Below are positions 47,375 through 59,725 of a DNA stretch of 64,000 nt, piece by piece (position 1 is the stretch's first letter; every line of letters begins with the position of its first letter). A program made the position numbers and the translations under genes. Where the stretch lies: positions 55,090,202 through 55,154,201 of the forward strand of contig CM055312.2 of assembly GCA_029255685.2 (NCBI GenBank). The letters are read 5' to 3'. This stretch comes from Silene conica. Lineage: Eukaryota; Streptophyta; Magnoliopsida; Caryophyllales; Caryophyllaceae. The notes beneath the pieces are model-generated. The model did not search any database. It had not been told where the DNA came from and saw only the letters and a program-made list of their open reading frames with translations.

Positions 47375-50230
47375 TGTAGGAAATATCGTATATTTCATAA
47401 TGAGATTAATCGCATTAATGTCCTAAGGAAGGATTATATCAAAATTAACTTTAATATGAATGCAACAACAGTAAATAAATCGATATAAGAAGGTAAGAAA
47501 TAACCTTGGGTCCTTTGCTTTTGGCCTAAGAACAACCTAGTATAATAGATTTTCAAGGCACAACTCCTCCTACCAATTGCACCCAAGATGATCCAAGGAT
47601 TAGCCTCTCTCACTCACATTTTTTTCGTTTGTGACCGTCTAGTGCCTCGCAAATATGTATGTGCTAGGGTTGAGATGATGACCTTATATATTACTATTAA
47701 TATAGAGTCCTTGTGGAAATAATATTGTATGAATATTAACAGTATATAGAAGATTCAAATCTATCTTCTTGTTACTCGGTTTACACGGCACACCGACAAC
47801 CCAAAAATAGTCCCAACTCAAATAAAACTCCCTTTTATAAGTTGTTGGAAGATATTTTGGAAGTTGTTATATTTATATATTAATCATATTTATGTGGACC
47901 GAAATTAACTGAGAATTTCGTACAAACCAAACGTGTGGTTTTGGTCACTAATCCAATATTATGATTTATCATATATATAAATAAGGCAGGAGAATATAAT
48001 TAATTATTGTATAATTAATTAAATTTAATATCACGTATTAAACTTATAAATATAACATTTGTATTTATTTAGAATTAAGATATTAATTCATTTCTCCTAA
48101 TAATCATTTATCGTATTAAATAATTATTCGTATTATTTCCATGCCTAATCACTACTACAATTTAAGGCTAATAGAACACCCCTTTAAAAACGGTTAAATG
48201 AAAAACCGTTCTGTTTTGTTACTTTAATTTTGGCGCTCATATATGACTGCATAAGAGAACGGTTATTTGTATGAACCGTTCTCGTAGATTAACAACGAGA
48301 ACAGTTATGTTTGACCAACCGTCTTAACATATTAATATATTAACAACTATAACACTTATTATGTATAACCGTCTTAATTGATTAATATATTAACAGAGAT
48401 AACGATAATATTTAGGACCGTCCTCTTTGTAAAATAAGATTTCCTTAACACAAGAGGATGCTAATTATTCTATTATGTATGACCGTCTTAATATATTAAT
48501 ATATTAACATAGATTACGCTTATTATGTATGACCGGCCGTCTTGTTTGTAAAACAAAATTTCGTAAAAACAATATCATCCGATCCTACTGAACAAAAAAA
48601 GAGAATAATTTACTAGATAATTTACCAAAAGAAAATGAGAATAATTTAAATATAAATATTAAACACAAAACACACCGTATATATCAATTTTTATACAAAC
48701 AAAACCAAAAAAACAAACACAGAGTATCAATTATGCTAATTATTGTTATTGTTTTTCTCATTCGGATGATTCATCTTCTTCATTTTTATAAGCTTATTAA
48801 GCAATATAGTGCACAGTACTATACTTATACTTCCATATACTAATTCCAATTGAAATTATCCTATCTATAAAAGCGATAGCACAGTACTTCCGCGCGCAAC
48901 CATCATCTTCATTGCCACCATCAATGAGAACGGTCGTCTCTGTCAACCGTCATCTTCTTCTCTGAAATCAACAAAGAGAACAGGTAACCAACAACCGCGC
49001 TCTTTGTAAATCCCTCAATTCCAATTTCAATTAATTTACAGAGAGAACGGTTAGGATAACCAACCGTCTTGTTTGTTTCTTTAATAACATTGAGAACGGT
49101 TAGGATAACCAACTGTCATCTCTGTTTCTTTACAAAATAACATAAAGAATAGTATAACCTTCATTCGTGCCCTATGAACTTCCTTCTGTTTCTTTAATTC
49201 ATACAAATAATATCGATTTTGCCCTAAAACAGTTTACTTTTGCTCGTCTACTTCAAGAACGGTCTATCGTGGACTCCGGCAACACCCTAATCGCTTACCT
49301 TTCATCGTTCCCGAAACCAATTGTTACTGGTAAGACTACTTTTCAATACTCGTCAGTATTAACTTTCAGATAATACTATAATCGTTGTTGGCAAATATAC
49401 GGCCTTAGACATAGATAATTTGATGTTAAGGGTTAGTATTTGGTTTAGTCTTGTTGACAAAGATTCTATACAAGAATTTGAACCTACTGAAATTGGTTAA
49501 GTGTTGTTTTTTCTAGATGATTCAATATGATGATTGCTGGTTTTGGTTTTTTGTTTAATTACATCTTCCTCTCTCTGTTTTTTTGTTAATCCGGTGACTG
49601 TACAACGTAATAGGTTAAGATTAGTTTTGTGTAGATTGCAATGACAATAGGTTAAGATTAGGTTAGCGTAATAGGTAACTTGACGGTTTAGATTCCTAGA
49701 TTCCTGTAGCATTATAGGTTAACTTTAGAATGCGACTCGAGTCTTTGTTTGGTTAGTTAGTGATGGGTTTGGTGTTGGGGCAATCTTAATTGTTCAAAAG
49801 ATACAATCATATCCCCGACTAAAAACAGACCTCTTCCAGCACCTCTCTACAACTCTTGGAAACAATAATACTTACATGGATCCTAATCCCACACTATTAC
49901 TTAATCAATTCCATCACTTGTTTACAGTAAATGCAATCAAAGAATAATTGATTTTGAGTTTTAGCTTCAATGTCACAGAGACAGTACCGGCCTCATCAAA
50001 ACATAACAGTGAATCTGATAGAGTTTGTATTTGATTTCCGAACCATTATTCATGGCTATTCAAGTGATTAGAGCATGTTTAAGATAGTTCCAAATATATC
50101 CGCCTATATAAAACTAAAAATAAAGAATTCTGCTTTACCTCACCCACATTACTCAATGCATAATATAGAGTCCCAAGAATTATAAAAACATCCCCAAGAA
50201 GAGGTTTTGAACCACCAAAAAATAGTACCA

Positions 50231-51420
50231 GCAGAAACTTTGACGCACCATTTCTCTTAGCTCAGATTGAATAAAAATGCCAATGATAGCTTATATGAAA
50301 GATAATTGATTTAGCTTTCCTCTCCAAAAAGAAGCAACCAAAAAAGATAAGCCAAGCTTGAGATATTGAGTTTTGAATATTGACAGGTCCAAAATAGAAA
50401 CAGCATTGCATTCAAAATCGTGACAGTCTTTAAGAGACTGTTGTGCACAACCTGTTCATTATTTTAGGCTGATTCCAACTCGATGAGGTAGTAAACATCC
50501 TCAAGAATTTGTACATATAAAGATCTTGATTTTTGAGTAAGTGAAGCTCCAGTTATAGCTCTCTGAAGTCAGACCAGAAAACTGCCACTTTCCTGAAATC
50601 TGTTTCAGCCTTATCTTTCTTTTGAATGGTTTCACCAATGGTTCTCACGCTTCAAAACGCTGCACCTGTTTTGTACCCGTTTAATTCTTCTTTGCTTGAC
50701 TTCCTTTGGACCTCCTTATAGTTCAATATCATCAACTCAGGAAAATAATCATGTTGGAACTCATCTAGGATAGTGGCCCTTAAGTTCTTAGATCAATGCT
50801 TGAGGATTTCCGGAAACTAACTCTGATGGTATTTCATATTCTGATGTGAATCTTTGAAATTCATAGATCACAATTCAGACCTTCAAAAATTGCTTATGAG
50901 GTCTTGGATGAAATATAAGGGAGTTAAATTTCCATTGAAAAAGGAATCAATCTAAAACATCCAGTCAATCTTGAGATAATCAAATCTGAATTCTGACAGG
51001 TCAAATCAGACAGTTCAACACCTTTGTTATTGTAACAGCAGGAACTGTGACGCACCATTTCTCTTAGCTCAGATTGAATAAAAATGCCAATGATAGCTTA
51101 TATTAAGGATAATTTAGTTAGGTTTCCTCTCCAAAAAGAATCAACCAAAAAAGATAAGCCAAGCTTGAGATATTGAGTTTTGAGTACTGACAGGTCCAAA
51201 ACAGAAACATCATTGCATTCAAAATCGTGACAGTCTTTGAGAGACTGTTGTGCGCAACCTGTTCATTATTTTAGGCTGATTCCAACTCGATAAGGTAGTA
51301 GACATCCTCAAGAATTTATACATATAAAGATCTTGACTTTTAAGTGAAGCTCTGGTTATAGCTCTCTGAAGTCAGACCATAAAACTGCCACTTTCCTGAA
51401 ACATGTTTCAGCCTTATCTC
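50231..51420. repeat. Internal direct repeat of CACTA-2, copy B
   Basis: About 385 bp at 50231-50617 repeated at 51038-51420, roughly 90% alike by eye; the same arrangement is in copy A. No domain or RNA fold was recognised in the unit. Confidence 0.8.
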
Positions 51421-52225
51421 TTGGTCTATGATTAAGGCTCTTGCACCAGGACTGTTTATTTTGGCTTAGAAATGACCGAATATGAAACAATTTTGTTTCA
51501 CAATAAAAAAAAAATACATACACGAGGTAGTCCTAACAAGACAAGGTTTTGATTCTACCAGACAATAATCTGTATCACTCATGCGCTATTAGTTGTGCAT
51601 TACTTTTGTTGTTTAACTATCGTTGCTGGTAACGCTATTGTAAATTGCTGCTGCATTGCGGCTGTTACTTTGAAATCGTTTAAGACATTAAATTTGGATG
51701 CGATATTCATTTAATGTAACACGTTGTGTTGCCTATTGCAGTGTTACAGCCTTGTTTTGCTGCTACGGCCGCGCTGTGCAAATGTATTTAATCTTTCCTA
51801 ATCTTGTCTTTTGTTTGTGTAGGGCGCATTCACCGTCATTGCAGAACGTTATGATTGGTGTCTCCAAAAGGCGAGAAATTTATGGAGAAAATGGAAATGC
51901 ACCTTAGTTCGTGTCTGGCTATATTATGGGAAATTTATGAACCAGAATATTGCACTCACACTATATTTATTATTCTAAATATATGTATGTATATTTGTTT
52001 GAAGCGTAAGGAATTAAGTGCAAGCAACAAGAAGAATGCCTCTATGAATAAGACGAGGTTCTATGGCTCTCGAGGAGGTTACCGTGGGATTGAAAATAAA
52101 ATCGTAAGTACACCCAGACATATCTTTTAATCTTTTAATTGTATGATGAAATCTAATCCTATAAACCTTTCCGTTTATTTACATCTAGTTATTTTTGTTA
52201 ACAAGTCTAGTTCAAATTGTTGTAG

Positions 52226-53189
52226 GTATTTAGGTGAACATAGCGATACTATGAAGTCTACTAGTATTTATGGATTCCTGTTCCCCGAGTCGTTGTCTAA
52301 ATTTGCAGCCGTAAATGAAGATTATTGATCCGACTATATTGCTAAGGCTATGACATGTACGAATTGTGGGAGAGGTCGAAAACTTATATTTGCGGATTAT
52401 CCCGAAAGGTATACATAAGCATCACCTTTTTTAAACTTCTATTTATTTATTATTTCTGTCTAATTATGTGAAAATATTCTCATTGTTTGCTTTATTTAAC
52501 CGAAGTGATCATTGGATGTTGGTTGCATTTAATCCATGTGAAAGTATCGTGTATTGGTGTGATCTTGCTGGATATACGAAGCCTCGTCGGTTTTTCGTGG
52601 AAACATTTAATAGGTGAATCATTTATATTTGATATTGGTGATTAGAATTATGTAATTTGTCCACCCCTAATTTTATTTAAATGAAATATAGAGCGTTCGA
52701 GAAAAGAAACTCTATTGATCCACCTGCCAGGTTCGAGGCAAAACCACTTACATGGAAAATAATAAGGTATGTGTTTTTCAATTGTCAATATTTATTATCA
52801 TAGTATTTCAATAATTGTTTTTTTACATAACTAAGAGTAGATATAATATGTTAATCTCATTATGGTTTTTATTTTAGAGCCCTCATCTGTGAATTATGTG
52901 GATATTATGTTTGCCGGTATATGTTAGATATTATCAAAGGAAGATATATCATTAGTATTACCCCAATTGTATGTTTTCTTTTCTTCATTTCAATTATCTC
53001 TTCTCTATAATTTTCATTTTAGTAATTGTTTTACTTTACAAATATAAATAGTGTGTTAATTACATATTTTGGTGTCTTATATATATATAGTTTATGCTTA
53101 ACGCTCCAAAGGCATACACGGTTGAGCAAATTGACGAGGTGCGCAATATTTGGGCTGAATTCATACTCAAGTTTAAGCCGTCGGGATGA
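52226..53189 (+). pseudogene. Ulp1/C48 cysteine-protease-like gene remnant of CACTA-2 (carboxy-terminal exons)
   Basis: Five exon-like blocks with GT/AG borders: about 52226-52408, 52506-52613, 52692-52766, 52878-52968 and 53091-53189 (stop TGA 53187-53189). In order they read YLGEHSDTMKSTSIYGFLFP, then DHWMLVAFNPCESIVYWCDLAG, AFEKRNSIDPPARFEAKPL, ALICELCGYYVCRYMLDIIK and FMLNAPKAYTVEQIDEVRN. This matches the Ulp1/C48 peptidase domains carried by many plant CACTA and Mutator-like elements: His in DHWML, Asp in YWCDLAG, Cys in CGYYV. The usual Gln before the catalytic Cys is not apparent. The first block has an in-frame TGA (NEDY-stop-SDYIAKAM), so the gene is probably dead. Upstream exons (possibly 49190-49330 and 51820-52103) are uncertain, and the phase into 52226 does not fit cleanly. 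Confidence 0.7.
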
Positions 53190-53442
53190 AGATGAGGAGA
53201 ACTGAATGATTTTTTATTTCTGTTTTCCACGTATTTTTGTATTTTTTGTCTAAAAAAATCTATTCACTATGAATTCAAATTAAATGTAATAAAGGTTTTG
53301 GTTGCGTCAAACATTTTTTTTGGTGAAATGTGAATAGTATAGATATATATCAAGATGTTGTTTACAATGTACAAAAGTTAGGAGTTCGAGCCTCCTTGAG
53401 CACACTAAAGATCAAAAGCCACACAAAAATAAACAATCTCAA

Positions 53443-56400
53443 TCAAGTTTGCGCAAGCAACATCTGCCAATCCAAGTTCGAGCCTCCTTTGATTGTAATA
53501 CGCTTCTGAACATTGTCTTTAATAAGATCAGCAAGTTTCCTTGGGAGGATCAGTGTCATGTTCACCCTAGCTTGATTCCTTTGATACCAGATGAAGTACT
53601 GGTATGCTGCTAGGACTAGAGTCAGAATTTGCCATTGTATACGAGCAGTATTTGCAGACAGTAGTTCAGTATCTTCAGGGATAGGTCTGCCCAGCCAGAC
53701 TTGTACAGCTTCCTTAACTTTGCAGCTAACCACACAATTTTCAAAAAGATGAGCAGTTGTTTCAGGCATCATGCCACATAGGCAATAGAGGTCATCAGAA
53801 TAGTATCCAAATCTGTATAGTTTAGCTTTAGTATTCATTCCCTCATTTCTTATCAACCATGAAATAAAGGAATGTTTTGGCCAATTCCATTTATTCCATA
53901 TCAGAGGTACCCACACAGGCTTAGGTTTAGAATTAGTAAGCCACGCATAGCCAGTTTTGATAGTGTAGCCCTTGTCATCAAGAGCCCATCTGTCCTCCAC
54001 ATATCCTTCTTTGAGCATATCTTTGATTTTGCATATACTCTTCCAAGTCCAAGGAGCATCCTTGGGAGGTCTATAGGTATGCCAGGGCTTGCCTTTCATG
54101 TAAACATTGTTTATCCACTTAATACAAAGCCTATCGGCCTTATTGTAGACCCAGTCAACCAACTTTCCTACTGAGGCCATATTCCACTATTCTGCTTTCT
54201 TAATTACAAGACCTCCTTCATCTTTTGGTAGGGTTACTGTGTGCCAAACCACCAATGGAACTCTATGATAGTCAGCAGTCCCCCCCCCCCACACACATAG
54301 GAAGTTTCTGCAGATTCCTTCTATGCTCTTAACAACAGTTTTTGGAATTATGAACATCGATCATGCCCCAGTAGTTGTAGAGAGTATTGAGCACTGAATT
54401 GATTAGGACAATTTTACCAGCATAGGATAGTTTTTTTGCACCCAAGGATCTGATTTTAGCCACCATTTTCTCAGTAAGGCTACTGCATTCTTTTTTTCCC
54501 CAGCTTGCCAGGTTGGATTGGCACTCGTAGGTATCTGAAGGGCATAGAACCTTCTCTGAAACCTGTGACACTCAAAATATCATGCTGCAGTGTAGCATCC
54601 ATACCATTAAAGAAAATTTCAGACTTATCTGAATTCATACATAGACCTGTGGCTTTGGAAAAGGAGGAGAAGGCTCTCATTAGTAGGATAATAGAGGGAG
54701 CATCTCCTTTGCAAAACAAGAGTAAGTCATCTACAAACATTAAATGAGTGAGCCTTGTTCCTTTGCAATGAGGATGATAGTGAAAAGGCCATCTAGAAGT
54801 TGTAAACTCAATGAGTCTAGTCAAGTAATCCATACAATTGGTAAAGATCAGGGGTGAGATAGGATCACCCTGCCTTAATCCTCTCATCCCTTTACAATAC
54901 CCAAAATTGTTGCCATTCATCACAAGAGTATAGGAGGGAGATCTGATGCAGGTCATAAGCAGATGAATAAAGTGCCTTGGAAACTGTAAGCCCCTCAATA
55001 TTTGCTCCACAAAATCCCATTCTATGGTATCATATGCTTTTTGTAAATCAATTTTGAACTAGCATCTGGGTGAGGTTCCTGTCCTACTATACTGGTGCAC
55101 AATATCTTGGCAGATGAGGACATTTTCAATGATAGAATGTCCGTTAATGAAGGCCCTTTGGTTATCATGAATGAGATCAGGTAGAACTGAAGCAAGCCTA
55201 GTACAAAGTAGCTTAGAGATCACCTTGTATACAGTGTTACAGCATGCTATAGGCCTGAATTGTGTTACTTTTGTAGGTCTGTCACACTTTGGAATGAGTG
55301 TGATGTTGGTAGCATTAATCTGGTGCAACAGTTGGCCAGTGCTAAAAAACTCAACAATGGCTTCATAGATATATTGCCCCACTATATCCCATGCTTCCCT
55401 GAAAAAACAACTAGTATACACATCTGGCCCTGGAGCCTTGTCAACTGGAATAGAAAACATAGCAGCCTTTACCTCATCATAAGATACAGGTTGGTTGAGG
55501 AGTTCAACATGTTCATCAGTGCATTTCTGTCCATAGTCCAGTACTACATCTCTCACCCCTTCAGTTTCTTTCCTACTACCCAGAAGGTCTTGATAGTAGG
55601 TTAGGAAGGCATTCTGGATAATGTCTCCTGTAGTACATAAGGTGCCATTCTGATAAAGGATTTGAATGACCTTATTCTTCTGATTTCTCATTCTTATGGA
55701 GTTATGAAAATAAGCAGTATTGTTATCCCCTTCCTCAAGCCATTTGATTTTAGCTTTCTGCTGTAGGAAGATGTCCCCGGCTTTGGTTAAGCCTTTGAGT
55801 TCAGTCAAAAGTTCACACTCTTTTTTATGAGGTCTCCATTAGTCACATCTGTAGCAATCATCATCTGGATATCATTTAAGGCACTGGCAGTCTGGGCTGT
55901 TTGATGCTCAATATCAGAAAAACAATCTTTGTTCAGAGTTTTTAGGCTTCCTTTCAATCCTTTTAGTTTTTTGGCAATACAAAACATAGTGGTTCCTTCA
56001 ACACTAGAATCCCAGCCTTCCTGAACAATGGTGAGGAACCTAGTAGCACCACTCCACATATTGAAATATTTAAAGCTCCTGACCTGAGTATGCATAAAAT
56101 TTTTGTTACTGATGATGCAAGGATTATGGTCTATTAGGCCCTCAGGATGGAAGTGCCCTACCATTTCAGGGAATTGTTCTAATCGATCTGAATTCACCAA
56201 GAACCTGTCAAGTCTACTATACCTCCTGTGCTCAATATCCTGTTTGTTATTCCAAGTGTAGAAGGCACCAGTTGCATAAATATCAGTCATCCCACACAAG
56301 TCCAGGCAGTTAATGAAGTCCTTCATATCCTCTTGTTTAGTATGGCCTCTCAATCTCTCATCAGGGTGAATGACAGTGTTGAAATCACCTGCAAGAGCCC

Positions 56401-56820
56401 AAGGGCCAGAGATCCTTGATGCCACATTAGTTAATGAATCCCATAAAGGACTCTATCCTTTCCTTCATTGAAGACATAAATGATTGTAAGATGAAATTGT
56501 TGAACAGAAGCCTTGGCAGTGACCCTCAGATGAATGAGTTGTGGCTGAGAATCAAGCACATCCACATCAAAGAGGCTGGGTTGCCACAAGACCCAAACTC
56601 TTCCTCCTCTATGAGTGTGACAGTTGGTAGTAACACTCCAACCATCAAACAAGTTGTAAACAATATTACTCACATTGTCACCATTTATTTTTGTCTCTAA
56701 TAAACCAAATAAACCTACTTGATGCTTATTAATAAAACTTTTAACTTCTCTTTGCTTATGTACACCATTCAACCCGGCCTCTAACATTCCAGAACCCTAT
56801 GCTATTCATTAATAATAGGT
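53443..56820 (-). pseudogene. LINE ORF2: endonuclease, reverse transcriptase, zf-RVT
   Basis: Begins around MNSIGFWNVRG (near 56820). The endonuclease part includes HQVGLFGLLETKI, SGPWALAGDFNTVIHPDERL and FYTWNN. The reverse-transcriptase part includes IPVDKAPGPDVYTSCFFREA, FRPIACCNTVYKVISKLLC, RGLRQGDPISPLIF and LMFVDDLLLF (FVDD in place of YADD, common in plant L1). The zf-RVT tail has YCLCGMMPETTAHLFENC. There are several frame changes (near 56780, 54500 and the C11 run at 54280-54290), and a TAG stands just before FKIDLQKAYDT at about 55060. Nicks target DNA and primes reverse transcription from it in active relatives. Confidence 0.9.
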
Positions 56821-56958
56821 GGAGGCATAGGGTTACCAGTTTCCTCACTTGCAGTCTGTTCTGCTTCAATTTGTCCAAATCAATCACAGGCTCATGGTCA
56901 CTATCCTCAGTCACAGTGTCATGAGTGTCCTGCTGCTCCTTCTGCTTCTGTGTTTGTG

Positions 56959-58028
56959 TCAGTTTTGGGCTGAGAGCTGGAAATTCAGTATCTGAAAGGG
57001 TAAGGTTGGTACCAGGGACATTCTGAATTGGTTTCCAGACCTGTTTAGGAACCACACCTTGCTTTTTTTACTGTTGTAATCTTCTACAGGTCTGCACTTC
57101 ATGACCCATTCCTTTGCACTTAACACATATGGTTGGTTTCCATTCATATTCTACCTTGACTTAAATGACCAAACCCTTTTCATCTTTAAATTTCACTGAA
57201 CTTGGGAACTTTTGTCCCACAGTTAATTCAACCATAGTACGTGCATACCCCTGCCTAGTTTTTGCCTCTGTTGCTTGATCACACTTTACATACGGACCTA
57301 TAAGATTTGCTATGGTTGGTAAGCATTTGCCCCAGAATTTAAGAGGCAAACCATGGAAACGAATCCAAGCAGGCACAATTTTCACATCTTAGCTTCTTTA
57401 AGTAAATCAATATTTTCTTGCCATTCCTTGACAATAAGAGGTTTATTGTCAAACATCTGATAGCCTGCTGCAATTACTGCTTCTTTGTCTTTCAATTCCT
57501 TAAATCTGACAAGAAATATACCATTGGGTAAGAACGAAATCTTATCTATGCCATACCTTTTCCATATTCTGTGTATAAAGCCTTCGAGCACCTCCCATGG
57601 GGGGGGGGGTTGGCTCCCAGAACAAAACAGTACACAGCATGACTCCAATAGGAAACTTCTTCCGCTACATCCTCTATGGTGAATTGGATCAAATCCTCCT
57701 TCTATAGGGCTATCTTTTCAGACATATTCTCAGTAGGCAGAACAGAGGGTGTAGAGCCCTTACCCTGTGTACGCTTACTCCTACTTATGATCCAAGGCAT
57801 GTTGGTCATGGGGTCCTCCTCATCTGCATAGGACAAGCCAGGGATTCCATTAATCTCATGCATTGGTTTTGTACGTAAAACATCCTCCTTAGAGGGACCT
57901 TTCTTTCCTCCCGCAATATGGTTTGGTGTGCTTTGGCTGGTTGTAGATTGTTGTTTCGAAGATGATGCATGGGTTCTCGTTAATGCTGATTGTTTATTCA
58001 CTGTTTTTGGGATTGAATTTCTAGCCAT
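56959..58028 (-). pseudogene. LINE ORF1, DUF4283-like nucleic-acid-binding protein
   Basis: Starts MARNSIPKTVNKQSALTRTH at 58028 (the MARNS start is preferred to the upstream Met because it follows a short leader and matches plant L1 ORF1 proteins). A low-complexity amino part is followed by the DUF4283-like core (FIHRIWKRYGIDKISFLPNG, FLVRFKELKDKEAVIAAGYQ, KPLIVKEWQ, VPAWIRFHGLPLKFWGKCL, LIGPYVKCDQATEAKTRQGY, ARTMVELTV), then a CCHC knuckle CVKCKGMGHEVQTC near 57085-57130. The reading frame changes at least three times, one change at the G11 run 57599-57609. The protein would coat LINE RNA. Confidence 0.85.
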
Positions 58029-58115
58029 AATGAAGAAGAAAATCAATCCCTAATGGTTTCACAATTCACATTCAATAATGTTGGGAATTCTACAGAGTTT
58101 GGTTGCGTAAAACAT

Positions 58116-58723
58116 GTTGGAGTTTCTGAATTGTAATGCAAATTTAATTGTTATGAGCTATACGATTCAATCGTGTAGGGGTTACGGTAAAAGCAGAATT
58201 ATTTTTTCAAAAAAAAGTTGGAACAAAAAGGACGGTTCCTTGCATAGCATATTCTCTTTGACAATAACAAACAGAACGGTTGTAACATTCATCGCTCTCT
58301 TTGAAAATAACAAATAAAAGGCGCCAAATAATTAATCATATCAAAGAGACCGGTGTCGTGAGAAACTATCTTCTATGATATATCAACGAGCACGGCTTAG
58401 AAGCGTAATTGTTCTTATTGTTGTTACAATGAGACTAGTTCCGTGTTACGCCGTGCTCTATAATATATCAACGAGCATGGATGTGGTGGGTAACCGTTCT
58501 TATTGTAGTTACAACGAGCACGGTTGCCTATGTTATAGACTTTGTGATATATCAAAGAGGACGGTTATGCAGCGCGATCGTTCTTATCGTAATTACAACG
58601 AGACCGGGTTGACTTAATTTTAACCGTTCTCTTTGATCAACGACAACGCCTGGCCACAGGACTGTGCAAAACGCCTTTAAGAACGCTTTCAAACCGTTCT
58701 CGTTGATCAGATTTGTACTAGTG
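58116..58723 (+). other. Right terminal region of CACTA-2
   Basis: Contains AACCGTTCTC, GAGCACGGTT and related subterminal words in both orientations, mirroring the left end, and finishes at the CACTAGTACAA inverted terminus. No coding content. Confidence 0.75.
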
Positions 58724-59725
58724 AATATTTGGTCAATTTTAGGCATCTATGCAATATATCAGTATATAATTACATTTTATGGAACCATCATATAGGTGTG
58801 ACTGATAGGGACCAACTAATCACCGCCATCAGTATGACAGTAACGTCAAACTTCTAGCAAAGCCAACCGTTACTAATTTACGTTAATTAGTTGATAAATA
58901 TACAAAGTATCCCTTTGTGATCCTGTAAGAGATATAGATTGTAGTTGCACTAACTGTGGAGGACACATGCTCCAAAAATCTCCCACTTGTCCGACAAATA
59001 TGTATGTGCGATTACCGATTCTCATATCCACAAAATCTCCCACTCAATGTAAGACTATTTGCAAAGTCGCGCTTCGCAAGGTCGTATCTCACAAGTGATC
59101 TGTATCGAGAGTGCTTTCCCGACTAGAGCGTAACAGTACTGATATACAAATGTATCTACCATACAAAGCATCTGAGCATGGCCATGCATTTCGGTCACTA
59201 CTCCTCACGTGGCCATGAGATATAAATAAACCTGATAAAGGCTGGATATTTTCCTTAACTCGAATCTTGCCGATGACAGCACGGTATGAAATGACGCGGA
59301 AAAAGTCTACCCAGCCCCAGTTACAGAATGACCACGAGACATAAACCAAAGTCACCCAAAACTGCATTTATCTCAAGAAACAGTCGATAGTCAAAAGAAT
59401 CGACTCTAGGAACACGATGGACGTCCTATCGATGACCCAACTCTAACGTCTGTACATTTAGGACTCCATTTAGTGGTCACGGTGTCCTACGAGGTATAAC
59501 ATAGCACGAGGTATAATATAGCTCACATATGTGATTGGTTAAGTCAGCAGTTTGACCTTATGGCTAATTGAACCTACCATCAACCCCCTCACAATGTAAC
59601 CACATGAGTTATCAGCTCATAATGGTGATTATTAGACATAACATATATAATGTATATCAGTTCACTTTGTGTTGTTCAATATTGTCGTACAATCCACATG
59701 AAACACAAAATATAAATTCGATGAA

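Larger units (their letters stand above)
45904..52324 (+). repeat. Segmental duplication, copy B
   Basis: Partner of 16868-23294 at an offset of about 29,030-29,036 bp. The left boundary is the Copia-leader/Athila-LTR fusion. At the right boundary CACTA-2 continues without the Copia LTR, preserving the empty insertion site. Confidence 0.9.
53315..58097 (-). mobile_element. L1-type LINE, nearly full length, 18-bp target duplication
   Basis: 4783 bp on the minus strand, inserted in CACTA-2. It is flanked by TTTGGTTGCGTCAAACAT (53297-53314) and the same word with one mismatch (58098-58115), and ends in a short poly-A (T run at 53315-53321). It has an ORF1 with a DUF4283-like domain and CCHC knuckle, and an ORF2 with endonuclease, reverse transcriptase and zf-RVT. 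Several frameshifts and at least one stop are present. Two 11-base homopolymers (C at 54280-54290, G at 57599-57609) coincide with frame changes. The well-kept target duplication and near-full length suggest a fairly recent insertion. Confidence 0.9.
48150..58723 (+). mobile_element. CACTA-2, copy B: complete ends, AAT target duplication
   Basis: 10.57 kb including a nested LINE, about 5.8 kb without it. Left end CACTACTACAATTTAAGGC; right end reads CACTAGTACAAATCTGATC on the other strand. Flanked by AAT at 48147-48149 and 58724-58726, the 3-bp duplication typical of CACTA elements. Subterminal AACCGTTCTC/GAGAACGGTT words lie at both ends (48180-49130 and 58220-58710). Inside are an internal direct repeat (50231-51420) and a plus-strand Ulp1-type protease gene remnant. 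No TNP2-like transposase domain is recognised, so transposition probably depended on a related autonomous element. Confidence 0.85.
47375..59698 (-). repeat. Copia LTR split by CACTA-2
   Basis: Left piece 47375-48149 starts TGTAGGAAATATCG. The right piece resumes at 58727 after the AAT target duplication and ends AATCCACA at 59698. The two pieces total about 1.75 kb, close to the 1777 bp of the other Copia LTRs, and their order of shared blocks fits one LTR. It is a related but different subfamily from LTR 1 and LTR 2. Confidence 0.75.
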
